Positions 53,608-63,954 of a stretch of 64,000 bases of DNA are shown piece after piece (the first letter of the stretch is position 1; each line of letters begins with the position of its first letter). The stretch covers positions 2,237,001 through 2,301,000 of the forward strand of contig JAKZAN010000006.1 of assembly GCA_023053545.1 (NCBI GenBank), in the 5' to 3' direction. Made by a program: the position numbers and the translations under genes. The notes beneath the pieces were generated by a model. The model worked only from the letters and a program-made list of their open reading frames with translations, had not been told where the DNA came from and searched no databases. Source of the DNA: Lepidurus packardi (taxonomy: Eukaryota > Arthropoda > Branchiopoda > Notostraca > Triopsidae).

Positions 53608-56600
53608 ATGTTAACAAAATTTGAAACTAAATCAGCCCGAGTTAAGGGCCTATCATTTCATCCAAAACGACCATGGGTTCTTTCAAGGTACTGCATTAAT
53701 TTGTACAAAGTTTATAGCACCCGACCTTGTCACAAGGCTTGTGGAACAAGCCACGACTGATGTGATAATTTGTCTTTTCTTTTTCGTAGTCTTCACAGTG
53801 GAGTTATTCAATTATGGGATTTCCGTATGTGTGCTTTGCTCGAGAAGTTTGATGAACATGATGGACCCGTACGAGGCGTATGTTTCCATAGCCAACAACC
53901 ATTGTTTGTTTCTGGAGGAGACGACTACAAAATTAAAGTACTGCAACATTGTTTCTGCCTGTAACTTCCTATTATTTTGTTTATAATTTTCTGCTTTATT
54001 AGGTATGGAACTACAAGCAAAAGCGCTGCCTTTTTACACTCCTGGGTCACTTGGACTACATTCGTACTACAGTGTTCCATCACGAGTACCCCTGGATTTT
54101 GAGCGCATCTGATGATCAGACCATAAGGATATGGAACTGGCAAAGCCGCAATTGTGTTTCCGTCTTAACCGGCCACAATCACTATGTCATGTGTGCGCAA
54201 TTCCATCCTTCTGAAGACTTAGTTGTTTCGGCTTCTTTGGATCAAACTGTACGTGTATGGGATATTTCTGGTTTACGCAAGAAGAACGTAGCTCCCGGCA
54301 TGGGCATGGGCGGTATTGATGAGCATTTGAGGAATTCGGGATCAACCGACCTCTTCGGCCAAGCAGATGCCATTGTAAGGCATGTTCTTGAAGGCCATGA
54401 TAGAGGTGTTAACTGGGCCGCTTTCCATCCTACTTTGCCGTTGCTTGTGTCCGGCGCCGACGATAGGCAGATTAAGCTATGGCGGATGAACGAATCAAAG
54501 GTTTATACTACATGCAAATATGTGTATTATTTCTCTAACGACGGTGTATATCTTTAGGCTTGGGAAGTTGACACTTGTCGAGGGCATTACAACAACGTGT
54601 CTTGCTGCTTGTTTCACCCTAGACAGGAGTTCATTCTGTCCAATTCAGAGGACAAGAGCATCCGTGTATGGGACATGACCAAACGCACGTGTTTACATAC
54701 ATTCCGTCGGTACTAACTTAACCGCTACCGTCACCTCTCCTTGAATCAGACTAATTCAAAGTTATGTTAAACTTTAGTGAGCATGACCGTTTCTGGGTTA
54801 TGGCCGCGCACCCTACTCTGAATCTGTTTGCTGCCGGCCATGATAGTGGCATGGTGATCTTCAAACTTGAACGGGAGCGCCCTGCGTATGCACTGAACGG
54901 CAACTTGCTCTACTACGTTAAAGAGAGGACATTAAGGCGCTTGGACTTGACCACTTCTAAAGATATTGCTGTCATGCAACTCCGAGGTGGTTCTCGTTCT
55001 CCCGTTTACAGGTAATCTGATTTAATCGTTAATGTGGGCAAATATCTGAACATGCTTTTCTTAGTTTGTCTTATAACCCTGCTGAGAACGCAGTTCTGTT
55101 GGTGACGCGGACTTCTAACGTGGAGAACAGTTGCTATGAGCTGTATACCTTACCTGGAGATAACGATGGTTCGTCTGTACCCGAGGGAGAAAGCAAAAGA
55201 TCGTCTGGCGTGAGTGCAGTTTGGGTAGCTAGGAACAGATTTGCCGTCTTGGATCGTACAAATGCTGTGAGTAAACAACTTCAGTTTAGCTTTTTTGTCC
55301 GCAAAGAAACTTTTGTATTGATACGAATTTTTTGCCTACGTAGTTGGTAGTCAAGAATCAGAAGAACGAAGTATCAAAGAAATTGACTCCACCAATTTGC
55401 GATGAAATTTTCTACGCTGGTACTGGAATGTTATTATTGCGAGACACAGAGGGCGTGACTTTGTATGACATCCAGCAAAAGCGTGCCCTGGGACAAGTCA
55501 AGTTGGCCAAATGCCGACAAGTGATTTGGTCCGCTGATATGAATTTAGTAGCCATGATGGGAAAACATGTATTAATCTTGTGCAACAAGCGCTTGGAGAC
55601 TTTGTGCACCATTCAGGAGAACTCGCGCCTCAAATCCGGAACCTGGGAAGATATCGGTGTGTTCCTGTACACCACGAGCAACCATATTAAATATGCTTTA
55701 ACGAACGGCGATCATGGGATTATTCGTACATTGGAGTTGCCGTTGTACCTCACTCGTGTCAAGGGCAAGTCGGTTTATTGCCTCGACCGCGAATCGAGGC
55801 CCAGGTTGCTCCAGATTGATCCCACTGAATACTGTTTCAAGTTGGCCTTGGTACAGAGACGCTACGAAGAAGTTTTGCATATGGTTCGCCATGCCAAACT
55901 CGTAGGACAATCCATCATTGCTTATTTGCAGCAGAAGGGTTACCCCGAAGTAGCCCTTCATTTCGTTCGTGATGAAAAGACAAGATTGGCGTTAGCCTTG
56001 GAATGTGGAAACTTGGAAGTACGTTCATAATTTATAGGTGTGATAGTTTTAGTTTGTAATTATTTTTCTTTAGGTTGCTTTGGAAGCTGCTCGTGCTTTG
56101 GATGATAAAGCATGCTGGGAACGTTTGGGAGAAGCTGCACTTTTACAAGGCAATCACCAAGTAGTGGAGATGGCTTACCAGCGTACTAAGAATTTCAGCA
56201 AACTGTCGTTCTTGTATCTGATTACGGGCAATTTGGAGAAACTTCGAAAAATGATGAAGATTGCAGAAATTCGCAAAGATACTTCAGGACAGTACCAAAG
56301 CGCGCTGTTGCTAGGAGATATCCCCGAACGCGTGAAGGTCTTGAAATCTTGTGGCCAATTGAGCTTGGCCTATCTAATGGCTGCAACTCATGGCTTGACT
56401 GAAGAATCAGAAGCTTTGAAGGAACAGTTGGAAGCTGCTGGCCAAATCGTCCCTGAACCCAATCCTAGTGCTACATTACTCATGCCACCACCTCCTCTTA
56501 GTCAGACGGAAAGCAACTGGCCGTTGCTAACGGTGTCCAAAGGCTTCTTTGATAGCGCGATGGCTGCGAAGGGAAAGACTTGTGCAACTGCCTTCGTGGG

Positions 56601-57945
56601 AGCTGAAGCTGAAGAAGAAGCTGTTGATGGATGGGGCGCTGATGCTGACCTACAGTTGGACGAAGAAGGCGGGGAACCTAGTGCAGAGGGTGCCCATGAT
56701 TTGGGTGGCGAAGGTAAGTTTTCCTTTTCGTTACACTTATTTCTCGAAAAACTTGGGCGTTTCAATTTCGGTTTCTGTAGGCGGTGGATGGGACGTTGGA
56801 GATGAAGATTTGGAATTGCCAGCTGATCTGGAACATGCAAATGCCATTGGCGACGGATCAGAAGGGTATTACGTGGCTCCAACGAAAGGCCCCTCTCCCA
56901 CGCAACAGTGGGCTGCACATTCCAGTTTGCCTGCAGATCACGCTGTAGCTGGAGCCTGGGAATCTGCATTCAGATTGCTCCATGACCAGATCGGCGTGGT
57001 CAACTTCGAGCCTCTCAAAACCTTGTTTTTGGCTGCGTGGACCAGATCCCGCACTTCGTATTCTGGCTTGCCTGCTTTACCTTCTTTGCATGGATATCCC
57101 CAAAGGAACTGGAAGGATTCGACGCCCAAGAATGCTGTACCAGCCGTAGGCGTCAAGCTGAGTGATTTGGTTCAGCGGCTACAAGTAAGTTTCTCTTTGC
57201 AACAAGCGCGGGCTGATATTCAATTCGAATAATCTCTGTTCCAGATTTGTTACCAATTGACTACCGCAGGGAAGTTTGCGGAAGCTGTAGATAAATTCCG
57301 TTCCTTGCTGCTTAGCGTGCCCTTACTAATAGTAGACACGAAACAAGAAGTTTCGGAAGCTCAGGAACTTTTGGGAATTTGCCGGGAGTATATTGTGGGT
57401 TTGTCGATGGAGAATGTGCGTAAAGACCTACCCAAGAGTTCGTTGGAGGAACAGAAACGAATATGCGAAATGGCTGCGTACTTTACGCATTGTCATTTGC
57501 AGCCCGTGCATCAAATCCTAACTCTGCGAACAGCCCTTAACTTATTTTTCAAGCTGAGGAATTTCAAAACGGCTGGTTCGTTCGCCCGGAAATTGCTTGA
57601 ACTAGGGCCCCGACCAGAAGTTGCAGTACAGACTAGGAAGATTCTTCAGGTTTGTTGACTAGTCTGGCGTTAAATTCGGAAATATTTCATAAATTTTTTT
57701 ACGTTTAGGCATGTGAAAAGACAAATGTTGATGAAGTTCCGCTATCATACGATGAACATAATCCATTCGCGGTGTGTGCAGAATCCTACAAGCCCATCTA
57801 TAGAGGAAAACCTGAAGAAAAGTGTCCTCTTTGCGCTGCATCTTATTTGCCAACATACAAAAGTCAGGTTTGCAAAGTGTGCACAGTAGCACAGGTTGGC
57901 AAGGAGTGTATTGGCTTGCGTATTAGCCCTGTTCAATTCCGTTAA
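53608..57945 (+). CDS. Copa: Coatomer subunit alpha
   Basis: Eleven exons: 53608-53687, 53790-53937, 54003-54500, 54558-54709, 54778-55011, 55065-55266, 55344-56018, 56074-56713, 56781-57184, 57245-57649, 57709-57945; 1,224 codons, the same length as human COPA as I recall it. The start [19 protein letters not shown] is the canonical N-terminus. WD40 repeats fill about residues 1-300 (LWDF, VWNY, IWNW, VWDI, LWRM, VWDM). A second propeller-like region and the helical solenoid follow, then an acidic WG-x-D segment and the C-terminal domain with C-x2-C pairs (CPLC, CKVC) ending SPVQFR. Known role: the largest COPI subunit, binding KKXX cargo in Golgi-to-ER retrieval. The frame is intact throughout. 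Confidence 0.98.
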
Positions 57946-58296
57946 AACCAATTTCTGGTGTAGGGGTGTTTTTATTTTTTAAACATGATGCTGATTAATA
58001 CGTTATTTTCTATTGAAGTGCATTGCCTAGTTCTGGGGTTACATTGTCATTTTTTCAGTCCTCTGAAATCAATAAATTGCCTAATGTTACATGAGATCAC
58101 GACTTTTTGGTGTCATTCTTACAAAAAATACAATATTCGTTTGAAATCCCGCGTGCTCCCCTTGCGGCTTACTCCGGTGTTTACATTTCTTCGCGCTTTC
58201 TGTCCAACGGTCGCCGTTACGGGCACCGATTGTATTTGCACGTGGTGAATGAATGTCACGAGCGATTTTAAGCTATTCCTTTTCATTTCTTTCGTG
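57946..58296 (+). other. COPA 3' end and TEX14-like 5' leader
   Basis: About 350 nt between two co-directional genes. AATAAA at 58071-58076 is the likely COPA polyadenylation signal. An upstream in-frame ATG at 58249 would add 16 hydrophobic residues to the next protein, but the ATG at 58297 gives the family-like N-terminus. Confidence 0.5.
58071..58076 (+). promoter_or_regulatory. AATAAA polyadenylation signal of COPA
   Basis: AATAAA about 125 nt after the stop codon, before the next gene begins. Confidence 0.45.
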
Positions 58297-61200
58297 ATGT
58301 CTTCTTGTCGAAATGCTCCTGTTCCTTTGGGAACGCCAAAGCCAGATAGTCAAACAACAGTTGATCGAATGCATCGAGCTGTACTTCGAGATAAGTTCAA
58401 AACTTTGATGACACTTCTAAAATCCGGTAATTTCGTATCTATTCAATCGTTATTTCTTGCTTATATATAACTTTACTGTCAGGCGTCCCTGTTGATATTT
58501 CCAACAAGTTAGACCAGTCTCCGTTATTTTGTGCAGCGTATCTTGGACGTTTAGAAATGTGCGTTTTTCTTTTGCGCTGGAATGCCGACCCTAACCGTCG
58601 TTGTGTGTCCATCGGTTGTACGCCTGTTCATGCTGCCTGCTATGCCGGCAATCCGCGCGTTTTGGCTGCTCTGATCAACGCAGGCGGCGATTTACGCCTC
58701 CATGATCAACACGGTCGCTTACCAAGGTATTTATTTTATTTGCTTTTGTTTGCATCATCTGGGAGCTCAGTTGGTAAAGCGGTGGCCTATATTGAGGCAA
58801 TGATTGATACCTCTTACTCGATGGTTCAAATGCGTCCCGAAGTATTTTTTTTTATTTCTTGTTTGGTGAATTAGAATGTCTTTCTCTAAGACACGTTCCG
58901 AAATGTATTCTACCAGTGCTTAAACACATTATAGATCTGGTTTAAATTCTTATTCTTAACCCTTACAGTAATACGTGTTTGGCGGGAAACATTAATAATG
59001 TTCCCGCCAAATGCGTATTGGTCAATATTGTGTAAAAAAGAAACAGTCCTAGTTTGGATAATTTTGTGTCATTCCAGGGAGTGGGCTATTCTCCAAGTTA
59101 ATCCGGAACGCCGTATTTCTATACTAAATGCTATTGACAACTACTATGATGCTGCGAAACACGAAGACTCGGTTAATCCTGATGAAAGTCGGCAAGATTT
59201 CAACGACCAGAAATGGTAAGATTTAATTACCTTTTGTCGTAATGATAAACTGAATATGTCCTCGATAGTATAGTGGTGAGTATCCCCGCCTGTCACGCGG
59301 GAGACCGGGGTTCGATTCCCCGTCGGGGAGATTTTTTTCTGAAAGTTTAATAATAAGTTCCTTTCCATTGAAAAAAAAAATCGGTTCCATTTTAGTTTTT
59401 TTATTACCGTGAATATTGTAATAATTTATTCAAATTACATTTCATCTTTGAATATCTTTGAATATTTTAAATGTATTTCTAGGTATGATTCCGTTCCTCT
59501 CAAACTACCATCTCGCATTCGTAAGACATTCACCAGCAACCCATGCTGTTTTTCTGAGCATACTGACGTTGCTGGTCCCTTGATTCGAGTTCAAGCTACT
59601 GGTTTTGGAAAGGTAAATGCATTTTCCTTTCATCTATGCTTGGTCCTGTTTAATAAATAACATGTTTCCAGTTTTTCTATGCCAATGGTAAAAGCGCTGC
59701 CTGTTTTGGGGCTGTTCCTATGATTCCTGCCTTCACCCTCGTCGATTTTGACAGTTTAACCAGTGATGATCTGGTCCATTTCCCTAGTCGTCCTATTTCG
59801 TATCGTTGCGGTACTGTGTCGGATATGACTCCTCGTCTTTGGCTCCATAGTCCTGTTACTGTTCGTAAAGCACGCGAATCTTGCTACGCCGATATTATTA
59901 TCCAAGAAATCCAGCGCATTAGCCAAGTCAGGCATCCCGGGATTTTAGCATTGCTGGGAGTTTGTGCGGACGCGGACGTATTCATGCCCATGCCGGTCTA
60001 CGAACCTGTTCAGCAAGGATCTTTTTATCACCGTTTGCATATCATGGGAGCCAATATGTCCGTATTCAGGAAGCTACAGATTTTGCAGCAAAGCTGTGAA
60101 GCCATCCAATTTCTCCATGATCAGGGTTTATTGCACTGCAGTCTGACTTCCCATGCTATTCATCTGGTAAGCCCCCAGCGTGCTAAACTAGGCTGTTTTG
60201 AAACATTGTCTGCCAAAGATGATGACTTACGTAAAGTCTATCGAATGGCCCCCACTTGTCATTGGGAAAGCTGCACGCCTTGGATGGCTCCTGAATTGCT
60301 CCGTGGCGAATGGCCCACGTGCAAATCTGATATTTACGCTTTTTGCTGTATTATCTGGGAAGCGTTTTTCGCGAAAGTGCCCTGGTACCCGAAATCGTCT
60401 AGCCAGATATCCGCTCAGTGGGACAATGACTTGAAATGTGCCCCTTCTTTGAACACTAAATATGGATTGCCTACCCATATTTCTTCTATACTAAAGATAG
60501 GGTTGAAACCTGATGTCCATGATCGCCAGGACATCGATTTGCAAGAGATTATGTTAATGTTGCGCTTGCAAACTGCAGACTCGCTACGAGCTAAGCAGAA
60601 AGACTCGCTTAACTTTGATAGCCTGAATCTTAAAGAAGAGAAGACCAAGAGACCCTTGTCGTTTGACGAAGTAAAAATGCGGATGAAGAAACAAAACTCC
60701 AGTGCTTCTTTTGTGACAGACGTTCAGTCCCGTAAGAACTTGACGAAGTACGAAGAAGCTAAGATTTCAATGTCCGATAGCGAAACAGAGTCCGATTCGG
60801 ATATTTGCCAGACTATCAAAATCGATACGCATATTTATCGTAATCCATCTGGCAACGCCGTTTATGGAACTCGTGTGGACGATGCAACTACTCGAAATGC
60901 CATTGATGCTAATCAAGTCGGCTTATCGTTAAGGTATGCAAGCTTCATTTATAAACTTTCCCTGAGGCCATTTGCAGTATGCCTTGGTAGCGCAGTAGGC
61001 AGCGCGTGAGTCTCATAATCTCAAGGCCGTGAGTTCGAGTCTCACCCAGGGCACTTTTTTTAACTCTAAACATTTTTTAAACTTTTTTCTTTGTCTAAGA
61101 TAGAGTAAAATATTTCAGTAATATACTATCACATTCGGATCCTAATATCTCATTTTGCAACTGTAGCTTTAAAGCTAGTTTTAAAGCATGACTTTATTTA

Positions 61201-62747
61201 TTTTCCCCTTCTCTTTTCCAAGTATACCAGATATCCGCACCCCGGAATATAAAAGGTTAATTAGCTATTATTATATGCTATTTAATATATACTTACCTTG
61301 TAATTTTGTTTTAATTTAATAAACCCTAACATCTACGTTATTATACTACTTAGTGGAAGTTATAATGGGAAAGTTTAGTCTTGAATAAAAAGTGCAAAAA
61401 AGAATTCGACGAGGATGGGATTCGAACCCATGCGTGCAGAGCACATTGGATTAGCAGTCCAACGCCTTAACCACTCGGCCACCTCGTCTTCTTTAGTGGG
61501 GCTCATGTAAGCTTTCAAATATGAAATTCACCGTTCTCTTGTCTTTTAGTGCGGATCGGAAAGACGCGCCTAGTGATGTTAACTACTCAGACTTTGACGC
61601 CGGAAAAAATTTTGACGAGGCCGAAGACTCGCGTGTCAGCATGCTACCGCCTTATCAGACGTTCGACGAGGACCATGACTGCCACGCGCCTATCGGAGAA
61701 CCTCTGAAAGCAAGAGCTAGGTAAGGAGTTTTCTACGCCAGTGGGGAAGTCTGATATCAAGCAGTCTTGGCCGAGTGGTTAAGGCGTTGGACTTGAAATC
61801 CAATGGGGTTTCCCCGCGCAGGTTCGAATCCTGCAGGCTGCGAATCTTTTTCAGTTTCTTTTTTTCGGGTTATAAATTATGTTACATAGAAGTTTCTAAT
61901 TATTTTTCTTGTCTATCTAAATAGTAAGTTTCGCTGGTTTTTTCTGAACCCTATTGACCCTGGCATTAAGCCTGCTAGTCACCAAACCGGCAAGGATGAT
62001 ATGCAAGCCATGGGTTCTTATCTGCAGCCCAACTCTTATTACACTCCGAGTAAATGGGTTCCAAATGATGTTATTCCAAGTTTGGCGCAAGGGGCGACAC
62101 GAAGCTATTACGCGAATTTCCCTTCAGAGTTACGAGAAGCTGTTGCTTTACCACCGAAATTACACGAAGGTTTGTCAGACTTTGAACGACCTCAATGGCA
62201 TGGCCCTCGTTTGGATAATTCGTTGGGTGCGATTCCGAAACGGAAACCGAAAAAGCAAACTCGATTTTCTCTTTCCCGCAAGTCAAACACGGCTGCTAAG
62301 GTAAAATTATTATTTTTTAAAAATTGTATTTACGAATATCATGTTTATCCTCCACAACAGAAGATTACCTTTGCCAAAGAGCCTATGCCTTCCTGTTCTA
62401 CCCCCAAAAAAAGCACCAAGAAAACAAGCTTCCTCGCTTGCAGCTCTCCTTGGACTTCACCTGCACATTTAATTGATCTCACTAACTCTAGCTTGGCTAC
62501 AGAACTCTCTATAATCGAAAATGACGCGAAGCCTGGGGTACCTTTTGCCAATATTAGAACGGGTTTTGTTGCAGCAACTATTGCCAAGCTAACTGGAAAG
62601 AGTGCGGAAAGTTTGCGGAACAGGAACACTCAAGACAGGCGCTCTCCTGTATTAGATTCGCTGAAGGATGACATCAGTGGTGCCGAATTTGATGGACTCG
62701 TGGACGACATGGTTGGCAAGTTTGAAACTCTAGGAAAACATGAGTAA
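58297..62747 (+). CDS. TEX14-like protein: ankyrin repeats plus inactive kinase domain
   Basis: Eight exons: 58297-58426, 58483-58726, 59078-59215, 59483-59612, 59672-60933, 61550-61720, 61925-62300, 62361-62747; 945 codons. Ankyrin repeats lie at about residues 20-125 (QSPLFCAAYLGRLEMCVFLL; GCTPVHAACYAGNPRVLAALINAGGDLRLHDQHG), close to vertebrate TEX14. A kinase-like domain follows from about 235 to 515. It lacks the catalytic Asp (HCSLTSHA where HRDL is expected) and a DFG, but keeps WMAPELL and SDIYAFCCIIWE, so it is a pseudokinase. The C-terminal half is charged and low-complexity. Vertebrate TEX14 stabilises intercellular bridges between germ cells by blocking abscission. A related role here is inference. 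The introns host tRNA genes. Confidence 0.85.
58758..58841 (+). pseudogene. tRNA-like remnant with pol III box A and box B
   Basis: AGCTCAGTTGG fits box A, and GGTTCAAATGC fits box B with about one mismatch, 48 nt apart. D-arm-like pairing is partial, a GCCT/AGGC stem could be the anticodon stem, and the acceptor ends TCTGGGA/TCCCGAA pair with one mismatch but in the wrong register for a standard tRNA. It lies in the 351-nt second intron of the TEX14-like gene. A decayed tRNA gene or the head of a tRNA-derived SINE are both possible. Confidence 0.5.
59259..59330 (+). tRNA. tRNA-Asp (GTC)
   Basis: 72 nt with a complete cloverleaf: acceptor TCCTCGA/TCGGGGA, anticodon arm CCGCC-TGTCACG-CGG with GTC, and T-arm GGTTCGATTCC. 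A T-run (ATTTTTTT) follows directly as pol III terminator. It lies in the 267-nt intron 59216-59482 of the TEX14-like gene, same strand. Confidence 0.96.
60981..61053 (+). tRNA. Elongator tRNA-Met (CAT)
   Basis: 73 nt. Acceptor GCCTTGG/CCAGGGC with discriminator A, D-arm TAGCGCAGTAGGCAGCGC, anticodon CAT in a CTCATAA loop, T-arm GAGTTCGAGTCTC. A T-run terminator follows. The D-arm and acceptor fit the elongator, not initiator, type. It lies 47 nt into the 616-nt intron 60934-61549 of the host gene, same strand. Confidence 0.96.
61407..61488 (-). tRNA. tRNA-Ser (GCT)
   Basis: 82 nt on the minus strand, antisense to the host gene. Acceptor GACGAGG/CCTCGTC with discriminator G, GGCCGAGTGGTTAAGGC D-arm, anticodon GCT in GGACTGCTAATCC, a long variable arm as in class II tRNAs, and box B GGTTCGAATCC. 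A T-run lies downstream on its own strand. It shares the 616-nt intron with tRNA-Met. Confidence 0.96.
61761..61842 (+). tRNA. tRNA-Ser (TGA)
   Basis: 82 nt. Acceptor GCAGTCT/AGGCTGC with discriminator G, D-arm identical in its core to the neighbouring Ser tRNA, anticodon TGA in GGACTTGAAATCC, class II variable arm (GGGGTTTCCCC) and box B GGTTCGAATCC. It fills much of the 204-nt intron 61721-61924 of the TEX14-like gene. Confidence 0.96.
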
Positions 62748-62950
62748 AACCTTGCGATTTATTTGAGCTAATTTGAATCGTTTACTATTTCGTTCGTTAA
62801 TTACCGGTTAATGTTCTAATCATTTGTTTGTCGTTCCTTGATTATCGTTATGACTATACCTGCCTTACATTTTGAAAATCAGATTTTCATAACTGCCTAT
62901 ATGCGTTCCTAAGTTGTGTATGCATTCCTGTGTTGTGTTCAATGTTTTCA

Positions 62951-63105
62951 AGTGATTTCTGTTCACACTAAGTGCCAAAAATGAAACCAAAACGCGTTCA
63001 GAAAAAATTAATTGAGTTTTTCTGCGTACTTATGTTACCTTCAGTGTATTCTAGTGATTTCTGTTCACGCAAAGTGCCAAAAATGAAACCAAACCGCGTT
63101 CAAAG
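62951..63105 (+). repeat. Two-copy direct repeat of about 53 bp, period 102
   Basis: AGTGATTTCTGTTCAC and the following AAGTGCCAAAAATGAAACC...CGCGTTCA occur from 62951 and again from 63053, with a few substitutions. The repeats lie between the convergent 3' ends of the TEX14-like gene and PNO1. Confidence 0.75.
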
Positions 63106-63132
63106 AAATGAATGAAGTTTTTGAAGTTGTTT

Positions 63133-63138
63133 TTTATT
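63133..63138 (-). promoter_or_regulatory. AATAAA polyadenylation signal of PNO1
   Basis: AATAAA on the minus strand, about 16 nt beyond the PNO1 stop. It is close, but the only such hexamer immediately downstream. Confidence 0.4.
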
Positions 63139-63153
63139 TGTATTTATACACCC

Positions 63154-63954
63154 TTAAAACCTTTCAGCAGCTCGGCTTGCTACAGCGCGTAAATTACCGT
63201 ACACTTTGGAAGGTGGACTACCAAGAATCAAATTGCAAATAGCTCGTTTTGCCAGCTGAATGTTCTGGTAGGATCCAAGGATGTGAATCTTCGTATCTGC
63301 CACAACGATACGCGTCTTCGTCACGTTCTCAATGGTGAACTTTGTTCTTCCGCCTTTACCCGCTAAGCGACCAACTGCGCGAGACAGATGATCTCCTTTT
63401 AGAGAGGATTTCACGTCCTTTACTTCAAACGAATCTACAAACAGATCATCAAGTCGGACTAAAGCCAAGGCATCTTCTACACTGAAGCCATAGATAAACG
63501 CTTTGACAAAATCGGCTGCTCTCTGAAGATTGGCAATATCGTCCGTGGATTGGCAAGTACGGATTTCGACTTGTCGGGTTTTGAGATTGAAACGGATTTG
63601 CATATGCAAATGCTCAACAACGGGTGTGAAGATCTTCATCCAACTCTCCTTTAATGGGGTATAGCGATGGGCGGGAACAGGGATTTTCCTAACTTCTATT
63701 TTGTCGCTCAATTTCTCACGTTTCACAGGTGGAAATGAAGGACGTGGTTGTGAGTCTTCAACTTCCATTCCATCTGAGACAGAAGCGGTATCTTTCAAAG
63801 TCACTACTGTACTTTCCTCGGTACTAGTAGTAGGAGCAACTTCCATATCAGCAACAGCTCCAAGCTCCTCATTACTATTAGCAGCTTTGCGTTTGGCTGC
63901 CTTCCGCTTCGGAACCGGACGGAACTCTTCTGTTTTAGGCGTGTCGTCAACCAT
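63154..63954 (-). CDS. Pno1: RNA-binding protein PNO1 (Dim2), 40S ribosome assembly factor
   Basis: A single uninterrupted exon of 266 codons plus stop. The N-terminus is low-complexity and basic (RKAAKRKAANSN). The conserved core follows: HRYTPLKESWMKIFTPVVEHL, MQIRFNLKTRQVEIRT, the KH domain with DHLSRAVGRLAGKGGRTKFTIEN (the GxxG-type loop of PNO1), TKIHILGSYQNI, and the invariant C-terminus GSPPSKVYGNLRAVASRAAERF. Known role: a KH protein on the pre-40S particle that positions 18S rRNA for Nob1 cleavage at site D. It is intronless, unlike every other complete gene here, which could reflect an old retroposition or simple intron loss. Confidence 0.97.
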   Translation of the reverse strand: MVDDTPKTEEFRPVPKRKAAKRKAANSNEELGAVADMEVAPTTSTEESTVVTLKDTASVSDGMEVEDSQPRPSFPPVKREKLSDKIEVRKIPVPAHRYTPLKESWMKIFTPVVEHLHMQIRFNLKTRQVEIRTCQSTDDIANLQRAADFVKAFIYGFSVEDALALVRLDDLFVDSFEVKDVKSSLKGDHLSRAVGRLAGKGGRTKFTIENVTKTRIVVADTKIHILGSYQNIQLAKRAICNLILGSPPSKVYGNLRAVASRAAERF

